Below are positions 6,822 to 12,736 of a stretch of 44,874 bases of DNA, piece after piece. The stretch is taken from contig NZ_AOIB01000005.1 of NCBI RefSeq assembly GCF_000337675.1, positions 21,452 to 66,325 on the forward strand. Direction: 5' to 3'. The position numbers were made by a program, and so were the translations under genes. The notes below the pieces were generated by a model. The model made no database searches. It was given only the letters and a program-made list of their open reading frames with translations, and was not told where the DNA came from. Position 1 is the first letter of the stretch; each line of letters starts with the position of its first letter. The stretch is from Natronococcus amylolyticus DSM 10524. Its GTDB lineage: Archaea > Halobacteriota > Halobacteria > Halobacteriales > Natrialbaceae.

Positions 6822-7433
6822 ATGGAGGTCTACCACGTCACCGAGGACGCCGAGACGTTCACCTGCAACGCCTATCTGGTCGTCGGCGACCGAACCACGC
6901 TGGTCGACGCCGGGTCGTGGGACGGCATCGTCGAGGAGATCCGCGAGCACACCGACGACCTCGATGCCGTCGTGATGACCCACCAGCACGGCGACCACGT
7001 CGAACAGCTCGAGGCCGTCTGCGAGGCGTTCGACCCCGAGGTGTACGCCTACGACCACCACCCGGAACGAGACCACGCGATCGAGGACGGGGACACCGTT
7101 CGGATTGGCGACGAGGAGTTCGACGTCGTCTACACGCCCGGCCACTCGGACGACCACGTCTCGTTCGTCTCCGAGACGACGCTGTTCTCCGGCGACGTGG
7201 TCGTCCACGACGACGGCGCCTTCGACTACGGCAGCTTCGGCCGCACCGACATGGCCGGCCAGTCCCGCGAGCGACTCATCGAGAGCATCGAGGACCTCCT
7301 CGAGCGCATGCCCGACAGGGTCGAGCACATGTACGCGGGCCACGGCGACGTCTTCCACGGGGACGTCCGCGACGTCGTCGAGACAGCCCTCGAGCGGGCG
7401 GAGACGCGGGAGCCGAAGTACCCCGACGAGTAG
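6822..7433 (+). CDS. MBL-fold metallo-hydrolase
   Basis: 203 residues starting MEVYHVTEDAETFTCNAY. The metallo-beta-lactamase metal motif THQHGDH (H54, H56, D58, H59) is intact. Later ligands are the histidine in YTPGHSDDH, the aspartate in FSGDVV and the histidine in YAGHGD. The substrate is unknown; this group includes glyoxalase II-like and lactonase-like hydrolases. TATA-like ccgttttgcc at 6789-6798 supports the ATG at 6822. It is divergent from the DUF5786-DUF99 pair. The final 53 bp around the stop codon recur 156 bp downstream (see direct repeats). Confidence 0.9.
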   Translation: MEVYHVTEDAETFTCNAYLVVGDRTTLVDAGSWDGIVEEIREHTDDLDAVVMTHQHGDHVEQLEAVCEAFDPEVYAYDHHPERDHAIEDGDTVRIGDEEFDVVYTPGHSDDHVSFVSETTLFSGDVVVHDDGAFDYGSFGRTDMAGQSRERLIESIEDLLERMPDRVEHMYAGHGDVFHGDVRDVVETALERAETREPKYPDE

Positions 7434-7447
7434 CACCCGCGAGCGAC
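7395..7447 (+). repeat. 53-bp direct repeat, copy A (3' end of MBL gene)
   Basis: Bases 7395-7447 cover the last 13 codons of the MBL gene, encoding ..RAETREPKYPDE, plus stop and 14 bp of downstream DNA. They are identical to 7551-7603. Similarity with mismatches extends a further ~20 bp upstream in both copies. Confidence 0.95.
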
Positions 7448-7477
7448 TGACGGGAGCGAGCGGCTTTTTGGTCCAGA

Positions 7478-7525
7478 TTTTCCGCGAGGGGTTCGCGACC
7501 GCGAGGAGCGAATCCGAGCGGAAAA
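7478..7525. repeat. Inverted repeat between the two direct-repeat copies
   Basis: ttttccgc at 7478-7485 pairs with gcggaaaa at 7518-7525 across a 32-bp loop. It lies in the spacer that separates the two 53-bp copies. It could be a terminator for the MBL gene or a scar of the duplication. Confidence 0.45.
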
Positions 7526-7550
7526 AGGTGGGTCCGAGACGGCGCTCTCG

Positions 7551-7603
7551 CGGGCGGAGACGCGGGAGCCGAAGTACCCCGACGAGTAGCACCCGCGAGC
7601 GAC
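7551..7603 (+). repeat. 53-bp direct repeat, copy B (orphan gene end)
   Basis: A perfect copy of 7395-7447, including the last codons and the stop of the MBL gene, but with no gene body in front of it. It lies just beyond the 3' end (7618) of the convergent DUF2249 gene. Confidence 0.95.
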
Positions 7604-7617
7604 GAACGACCGAACTC

Positions 7618-7881
7618 TCAGGGCTTCCAGACGACGGTTACTACGTCTTCTTCTCGCTCGAGCGTCTCATGTGTGTAGCCGCGCTCCTCGAGCTTCGGGA
7701 AGAGAAACTGCGGGACGCGGTCGTTGCGCTGGACGAGCACCGTCTCGTCGGGAAGCGCGGCGAGTCGCTCGAGGGTCCGCTGGAGGGGCTCCGGCGGTCC
7801 GAGCGACCGAACGTCGAGGTGGTCGGTCGGCCGATCGGTCGGGGCACAGGTTTGGTCGAGGACATCGACGTGTGACTCCAT
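7618..7881 (-). CDS. DUF2249 domain protein (copy 1)
   Basis: 87 residues. After a ~20-residue leader comes the DUF2249 pattern: LDVRSLGPPEPLQRTLERLAALPDETVL, then VPQFLFPKLEERGY and a C-terminal strand VVTVVWKP. DUF2249 is a small TusA-like fold; its biochemical role is not established. One cysteine is present (C12). The gene has its own palindrome CGAACGCGTTCG centred 44 bp before the ATG and no clear TATA box. It is one of three DUF2249 genes in 900 bp that share this operator with a membrane protein gene. Confidence 0.88.
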   Translation of the reverse strand: MESHVDVLDQTCAPTDRPTDHLDVRSLGPPEPLQRTLERLAALPDETVLVQRNDRVPQFLFPKLEERGYTHETLEREEDVVTVVWKP

Positions 7882-7918
7882 GTTCGAACGATCGTGCCGA
7901 CGGTACCAGACGTTCGTG

Positions 7919-7932
7919 CCGAACGCGTTCGG
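7919..7932 (-). promoter_or_regulatory. CGAA-N4-TTCG palindrome, site A
   Basis: ccgaacgcgttcgg, a perfect 14-bp palindrome centred about 44 bp before the start codon of DUF2249 copy 1. The same position is occupied upstream of four neighbouring genes. It is probably an activator site just upstream of the core promoter. Confidence 0.8.
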
Positions 7933-7962
7933 ACAGGTGATGGGCGCCGGCCGTCGCCCCCG

Positions 7963-8196
7963 TCAATCGCTTCGTTTCGGGAACGTCGCCTCGAACTCGT
8001 TCGGGGCGACCCGCTCGACGGCGTACCCGTCCGCGTCGAACGAGTCGACCTCCGCCTGGAACTCGTAGAACAGCGGCTTCGGTTCGTGGTCGTTGACGAT
8101 CGTGAGCGATTCGCCGACCTCGAGGTCCTCGAAGGCCTCGTGGATCATCGGGTGGCGCTCCGGCGGTGGAACCTCCCTGACGTCGAGTCGTGTCAT
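7963..8196 (-). CDS. DUF2249 domain protein (copy 2)
   Basis: 77 residues, beginning MTRLDVREVPPPERHPMIHEAFEDL and continuing with the DUF2249 core GESLTIVNDHEPKPLFYEFQAE. There is no cysteine. A short C-terminal strand pair (EFEATFPK) ends the domain. It lies 81 bp from copy 1 on the same strand but has its own palindrome (site B) centred 46 bp before its ATG, so it is probably transcribed separately. The family function is unknown. Confidence 0.9.
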   Translation of the reverse strand: MTRLDVREVPPPERHPMIHEAFEDLEVGESLTIVNDHEPKPLFYEFQAEVDSFDADGYAVERVAPNEFEATFPKRSD

Positions 8197-8235
8197 ACGG
8201 GTAGAGCTCCGGGCTCCGGTCGTATTGGTATTCGT

Positions 8236-8249
8236 CCGAACCCGTTCGG
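8236..8249 (-). promoter_or_regulatory. CGAA-N4-TTCG palindrome, site B
   Basis: ccgaacccgttcgg at 8236-8249, centred about 46 bp before the start codon of DUF2249 copy 2. It has the same arms and spacer length as sites A, C, D and E. Confidence 0.8.
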
Positions 8250-8299
8250 GCGTCCTCGAGCGCGGCGTTCGAAGCGACGGACTCGACCGACTCGCTCGC

Positions 8300-8527
8300 T
8301 CAGGGACGCTCGATCAGCACGTGCCATTCGTTCTCGCCGGACCGTTCGGTCTCGAACGACAGCCCGCGTCCCTCGAGCACCTCGTACAGCGGCACCGGTT
8401 CGAACCCCGCGATCAGCCGCAGTCGTTCGTCGGCCTCGAGCGCGTCCAGTGCGGCGGTGATTCGCGCGAACGGCGGGCCGTCGATCTCGCGAACGTCGAG
8501 GGTCGTCTCGGTCGTGGTCGTTCCCAT
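8300..8527 (-). CDS. DUF2249 domain protein (copy 3)
   Basis: 75 residues, starting MGTTTTETTLDVREIDGPPFARITAAL, then RLRLIAGFEPVPLYEVLEGRGL and the end strand NEWHVLIERP. The shared LDVRE(I/V) start and the EPxPL(Y/F) motif align it with copy 2. The ATG at 8525-8527 is chosen because site C lies 45.5 bp upstream, matching its neighbours; longer in-frame extensions overlap the divergent membrane-protein gene. No cysteine is present. It is divergent from the CcoN/NnrS-like gene. Confidence 0.9.
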   Translation of the reverse strand: MGTTTTETTLDVREIDGPPFARITAALDALEADERLRLIAGFEPVPLYEVLEGRGLSFETERSGENEWHVLIERP

Positions 8528-8565
8528 ACGCGACCGATAGCACGTGCCCCAAGGATGACGTTCGT

Positions 8566-8579
8566 GCGAACAGGTTCGA
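8566..8579 (-). promoter_or_regulatory. CGAA-N4-TTCG palindrome, site C
   Basis: cgaacaggttcg at 8567-8578, centred 45.5 bp before DUF2249 copy 3. Next to it on the minus strand is cacgaacgtc, also found beside site A. Confidence 0.72.
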
Positions 8580-8711
8580 CTGCGCCTCCAGGCGGTCTCC
8601 CTCCCGCCTTGAGTCGGCCACCCGCCCCGAACCGATCGTGCTCCCGCTCCGAACCGGTCGTCTCCACTCGAGCATCGCGAGGCCCCTCGCTGCGCAGCCC
8701 GACGACGTCCG

Positions 8712-8725
8712 CCGAACCCGTTCGG
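8712..8725 (+). promoter_or_regulatory. CGAA-N4-TTCG palindrome, site D
   Basis: ccgaacccgttcgg at 8712-8725, centred 44.5 bp before the ATG at 8763. It is followed by gagcaggg, and the equivalent position next to site E reads cagcaggg. The rest of the 8528-8762 divergent region is GC-rich without a TATA box. Confidence 0.8.
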
Positions 8726-8762
8726 GAGCAGGGCGACGGTCGACCGGTCCGAACGACGAGGT

Positions 8763-10124
8763 ATGAGCACGATTCCGGACGGGTTGCGGACCGATCGGAC
8801 GCCACCGATCTCGATCCCGCTCCAGCACTTTCTGGTCGGGCTCTGTTTTCTCGTCGTCGGGATCGGCGCGGGAACGATCCTGTCGGTCACCGCGCTGCCG
8901 GGGCTGGCTGACGTCGCCCAGCTCCACCTGCTTCTGGTCGGCTGGATCGCGCTGACCATCATGGGCGCGATGACGCAGTTCGTCCCCGTCTGGTCCGGCG
9001 TAGCACTTCACTCGAAGCGACTCGCGACGGCCCAGCTCTGGCTGGTCGTGGGCGGACTGGTCGGCTTCGCGGCCGCCCTCGCGACCGGGTCGGTCTCGCT
9101 CCTGCCGATCGCCGCGGGACTGTTGCTCGCCGGCGTGTGGCTCTTCGTCTACACGATCGGCCGAACCCTGCTGCGAGCCCGGCCGCTCGACCGGACGGAG
9201 CGACACTTCGCGTTCGCCCTCTTCTGTTTCGCCGCGCTCGCCCCCCTCGGGACGCTGCTCGCGGCCTCGTTCTCGACGTCGGTGCTCGAGAGCCTGCCCG
9301 TCACACGAGGCGGTATCCTCCTCGCTCACGCGACCGTCGCGCTTTACGGCGCCGTCCTCGTGACGATCGCCGGCGCACTGTCACAGCTCGCGACGATGTT
9401 CACCCAGACGGAGTACGCGACGATCGACCGACATCTCCTCGGACTCGAGGAACTCGCCCTCTACGGCGGCGTCGCGGCGCTTGCCGTCGGCCGCGGGGTC
9501 GGTCTCGAGTCCCTCGCCCGCGCCGGCGCGCTGGCGGTACTCGTCGGTGCGGCCGCGCTGGGGCTCGTGATCGCTCGAGCGCTGTTCCGGTCGACCGTCG
9601 AGCGCAGCCCGATGACCGCACGGTACTGGGTCGTCGTCGGATCGCTGCTCGCCTGGGCCGTCCTCGCCGTACCGGCGTGGTGGCGCGATCCGACGGGCCA
9701 GGCGGGGCTGTTCGGCGCACCCGGAACGACCGACCTGCTCGTCCTCGGCGTGTTCGGTTTCGTCGTCGTCGGCACGCTCTACCACGTGATCCCGTTTATC
9801 GTCTGGCTCGAGCACTACAGCGATCGGATCGGACTCGAACCCGTCCCGACGATCGACGACCTCTACTCGAGCCGGCTCGAGCGTGCCGACTTCGGGCTCA
9901 CGCTCGCCGGCTTCCTCGTCCTCGCGGTCGCCGGACTGCTCTCGCTGCCGACCTGGCTCGCCGCGGTCGGTGGCGCCCTCGCGAGCGTCGGGTTCGCGCT
10001 CTTCGCCGCTAATATGGTGTGGACACTCCGCCGACACGGTCCCGGGGGTGTGGGCGACGTCGTCCGCGGAACCGGTAGCGATTCGGAGCCCGACGCGACT
10101 GAGGTCGACCGCGTCGGCGATTAG
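8763..10124 (+). CDS. CcoN/NnrS-like multi-pass membrane protein
   Basis: 453 residues with about 12 predicted membrane helices. Histidines in helices resemble haem or metal ligands of the haem-copper oxidase/NnrS superfamily: H22 (PLQHFLVG), H55 (QLHLLLVGW), H189 (LLAHATVALYG) and H341 (LYHVIPFIVW). The segment IMGAMTQFVPVWSG is typical of CcoN-related (COG3278-like) proteins that lack full oxidase function. It probably acts in the cytoplasmic membrane in nitrogen-oxide or oxygen-limited metabolism; this is inferred from family resemblance and from the shared palindromic operator with the DUF2249 genes. No catalytic partner subunit is adjacent. Confidence 0.82.
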   Translation: MSTIPDGLRTDRTPPISIPLQHFLVGLCFLVVGIGAGTILSVTALPGLADVAQLHLLLVGWIALTIMGAMTQFVPVWSGVALHSKRLATAQLWLVVGGLVGFAAALATGSVSLLPIAAGLLLAGVWLFVYTIGRTLLRARPLDRTERHFAFALFCFAALAPLGTLLAASFSTSVLESLPVTRGGILLAHATVALYGAVLVTIAGALSQLATMFTQTEYATIDRHLLGLEELALYGGVAALAVGRGVGLESLARAGALAVLVGAAALGLVIARALFRSTVERSPMTARYWVVVGSLLAWAVLAVPAWWRDPTGQAGLFGAPGTTDLLVLGVFGFVVVGTLYHVIPFIVWLEHYSDRIGLEPVPTIDDLYSSRLERADFGLTLAGFLVLAVAGLLSLPTWLAAVGGALASVGFALFAANMVWTLRRHGPGGVGDVVRGTGSDSEPDATEVDRVGD

Positions 10125-10208
10125 GTCCCCGGACGAATCATTTTCGACCGCACTCCAGGCCGACGATCGATCTTCGACAGAAGAGACGTTGGCGAACGAG
10201 CTGACGGT

Positions 10209-10721
10209 TCAGTCCGAGAGCGCCGACTCGAGCGGTTCGCCCGCTTCGAGCGCCCGTTCGGCCCGCTCGAGCGAGGCCTCGAGCGCGTCGGCCTGCTGGT
10301 GCATCGGGTGGACGCGCACCCGAACCCGATCGTACTCGTGTCGGTCCGCGAGCGCGTTCCACGCCCGGAACGACCCCGTGACGAGCGCGTCGGCGATCGG
10401 ACAGAACGCCGTCGTCGGGGTGAACTCCGCCCGGAGTACGCCGGGGTCGTCGGCGTCGACCGCGTACCTGAAGCCGGCCTCGGGCTGTCGGCGGTCGAGG
10501 TTGAGTCTGGCGAGGTTGTAGCCGAAGGTGGCGTCGTACACGCCCCGCTCCTCGAAGAGGTCGTGGGTGAGTCGGTGAAACGCCGCGTGATCCCCGTCCT
10601 CGAGGAGCGCGTGGCCCTCGAGGAACGGCCCGGGATCGGGGAGGTGAGCGGGGACGAACTCGTCCCAGCCGTCGAACGCCGCGTTGGCGTCGTCTGATCG
10701 GCCGCGCGAGAGCGGGTTCAT
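10209..10721 (-). CDS. Hypothetical protein of the DUF2249 cluster, weakly MIP18/DUF59-like
   Basis: 170 residues. The N-terminal half is His-rich (GHALLEDGDHAAFHRLTHD). The C-terminal half contains TPTTAFCPIADALVTGSFRAW with the only cysteine (C107), then VRVRVHPMHQQADAL. A conserved Cys after a threonine-rich strand followed by a helix and a Vxv strand recalls MIP18/PaaD-type iron-sulfur assembly proteins, but the match is weak. The gene shares the CGAA-N4-TTCG operator (site E, 44.5 bp upstream) with the DUF2249 and membrane-protein genes, which argues for a common pathway. It converges on the membrane-protein gene. Confidence 0.78.
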   Translation of the reverse strand: MNPLSRGRSDDANAAFDGWDEFVPAHLPDPGPFLEGHALLEDGDHAAFHRLTHDLFEERGVYDATFGYNLARLNLDRRQPEAGFRYAVDADDPGVLRAEFTPTTAFCPIADALVTGSFRAWNALADRHEYDRVRVRVHPMHQQADALEASLERAERALEAGEPLESALSD

Positions 10722-10758
10722 ATCCGAGCGTACGGGCGGCGGCTCCCTGGCCCTGCTG

Positions 10759-10772
10759 CCGAACGGATTCGG
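10759..10772 (-). promoter_or_regulatory. CGAA-N4-TTCG palindrome, site E
   Basis: ccgaacggattcgg, centred 44.5 bp before the ATG at 10719-10721. On the minus strand it is followed by cagcaggg, matching the flank of site D. Confidence 0.78.
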
Positions 10773-10868
10773 CTACCGCCGCTCGCCTGAGGAGCAACCG
10801 ACGGAGCCGTTCGAGGTTGGGACTGGAGAGAACTCACTCGAGGATCGAAAACGCCGCAGAGAACCGAG

Positions 10869-11018
10869 TTAGGCCGCTCGCGGCTCGGTCGCCTTCGGTC
10901 GGAGGTTCTTGTAACCGCACTTGCGACAGCGGTCGGAGTCCTTCGCGTTGCGAGCGTTACAGCGCATGCAGATCATCTTCTGGAGCGTCCGGTTTTTGGC
11001 GGCGTCGAAACTTGGCAT
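10869..11018 (-). CDS. rpl40e: 50S ribosomal protein L40e
   Basis: 49 residues: [20 protein letters not shown]..., with four cysteines in two CxxC pairs (CMRC and CRKC) forming the zinc ribbon, and the basic tail of L40e. The true start is the ATG at 11016-11018. A TATA-like ggttatatgg (minus strand) at 11040-11049 is about 26 bp upstream, indicating a leaderless transcript. The longer in-frame extension would run through this promoter and is rejected. Confidence 0.95.
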   Translation of the reverse strand: MPSFDAAKNRTLQKMICMRCNARNAKDSDRCRKCGYKNLRPKATEPRAA

Positions 11019-11238
11019 GTCGCTCCGTTGGCCCGTCGTCCATATAACCGCTGTGGTCGCGAACCCGTCCCGAGCCGAATAATTATGTTTCGGCGACACG
11101 AATTGTCGTTCGACGCTGCTCTTGTTCGAGCTGCTCACGCTCTGGTACGCCGGTTACCAGCCGCTGCTCGCGCATCGGGAGCGAATCCGTTCACGGCAGT
11201 AGCCGATCAGAACGATCGGGTCGAGAGCGACACCGACC

Positions 11239-11799
11239 CTACGCCGATTCGTCGTCGGCCAGGTAGTCGTCCTGGACCGCGACGACCTCGCTCGAGTCCG
11301 CACACTCGCCGTACCGTCGCAACGGCTCCTCGTTTAGCGTCAGGAACGTCTCCCCCCAGCGGAACGGCTCGAGGAGCTCCTCGGCGCGCTCCTGGTCGCC
11401 GAGGATACAGCAGGCGGCCGCGAGCGCCTCGACGGTCGTCAGCTGGAACGGACGGCCGTAGTTGACCGGGTTCGCGGCCACCAGAAAGGGCAGCGCGCGG
11501 TGGACGCCGTTCATCCGAAAGGCGGCCTCCTCGGCGGACTCCCAGGAACAGTCGAGGGCGACCAGCGTGCCCAGCGCCTCGTCGCCGTCGGCCGGCGAGA
11601 GCGCCTGCTCGGCGTGGGGGTTGAGGACGACGCCGTAGGGCACCTGCCGCATGGTACGGTACAGCGTCGCCTCGTCGAACTGCTCGAGTCGGCGCGCGGT
11701 GCACTTCTTCGGGTCGTCGTCACCCTCGTAGTAGACGTGACAGTCCACGGTCGATGCGAGATAGGCGCGCCGGTGAGAAAAGCCGGTCGATGCGTCCAC
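11239..11799 (-). CDS. tsr3: Tsr3-type rRNA aminocarboxypropyltransferase (DUF367)
   Basis: Transfers the 3-amino-3-carboxypropyl group from S-adenosylmethionine to a hypermodified uridine of small-subunit rRNA. 186 residues. Family landmarks are [13 protein letters not shown] near 29-41, [30 protein letters not shown] near 82-94, [17 protein letters not shown], and the helix [15 protein letters not shown]. It sits just downstream of a membrane-protein gene on the same strand, with only a few bases between them, so the pair may be co-transcribed. It is a cytosolic protein of ribosome maturation, in keeping with rpl40e nearby. Confidence 0.92.
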   Translation of the reverse strand: MDASTGFSHRRAYLASTVDCHVYYEGDDDPKKCTARRLEQFDEATLYRTMRQVPYGVVLNPHAEQALSPADGDEALGTLVALDCSWESAEEAAFRMNGVHRALPFLVAANPVNYGRPFQLTTVEALAAACCILGDQERAEELLEPFRWGETFLTLNEEPLRRYGECADSSEVVAVQDDYLADDESA

Positions 11800-11805
11800 G
11801 ACGAC

Positions 11806-12588
11806 TCAGTTCGCCGTCGCACCCAGTTTCGATCGACCGTGTAACCGGCGATACTCGAGGCCGCCGACGAGCAGCGCGAGCGCGAGGGGAACGAACCAGA
11901 ACACCGCGTAGGTGAGCATCGGCGACGGCGAGGCGCCCAGGTGGACGGTCTCCTGCACGTAGCGCCACGTCCGGAGGATCGCGAGCGCGAAGCCGCCCGC
12001 GACGACCACCGCGGGTAATCGCAGCCCCCACCGGGCAAACAGCAGCGACGGAACCGTACCGAGCGCAATGAGGCCGGCCACCACGAGCGCGAGCATCGCG
12101 TACTCGACCGGCTGTGCGGCGAACAGTTCGGTGGCGATCCCGGAGACGCCGTCGCCGGCCGCCTCGGCGACGAGGGTCACTGCGAAGAGGTGACCGATGC
12201 CGACCGCGAGACTCGCGAGGAGCCCCCGCCTCGACACCGACTCGAGCACCCGCTTTCGGTTTCGAACGGCGTGCTCGAGGGCAATCAGCACGACGCCGCC
12301 GACGGCGACGAACAGGAGCGTGTGGACGACCGCGGCGAACGAGACGAAGTGTGGACCGAGCCCGAGGTCGCCGAGGTGGGGGACGAGCACGAACACCGCG
12401 AGCGAGATTGCGACCGCAACCCAGGCGCCGGCACGGACCGCGAGGGCGGCAGCGAGGGCGAATCCGCCCGTCGCGGCGACGAACAGGGTGGTCGTCGACG
12501 CCGTAAGCGAGAGGTCGTAGCCGACCGCGCCGAGGTAGGCGAGCATCGCGACGGGGAAGAGAACAAACCCGAGATAGCGAACTCGCAT
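11806..12588 (-). CDS. Hypothetical integral membrane protein
   Basis: 260 residues with about eight hydrophobic helices and short loops. There is no motif I can assign. The protein begins MRVRYLGFVLFPVAMLAYLGAVG and ends with a basic tail GGLEYRRLHGRSKLG. Its stop is 6 bp from the tsr3 start on the same strand, so the two are probably co-transcribed, but no functional link is obvious. Confidence 0.8.
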   Translation of the reverse strand: MRVRYLGFVLFPVAMLAYLGAVGYDLSLTASTTTLFVAATGGFALAAALAVRAGAWVAVAISLAVFVLVPHLGDLGLGPHFVSFAAVVHTLLFVAVGGVVLIALEHAVRNRKRVLESVSRRGLLASLAVGIGHLFAVTLVAEAAGDGVSGIATELFAAQPVEYAMLALVVAGLIALGTVPSLLFARWGLRLPAVVVAGGFALAILRTWRYVQETVHLGASPSPMLTYAVFWFVPLALALLVGGLEYRRLHGRSKLGATAN

Positions 12589-12736
12589 ATGACAGCCATA
12601 CGACCGGTGTGGTCAAAACGGTACTGGCGCTCCCGCCGATACCGACCGCTCCTCGAGGCCATTTCGCCGAGTCCGTCTCCTCGAGCGGCCCCTCGAACTC
12701 TCGTCGATGCTCCTGTGCGTGCGTCGCTTCGTCCCA

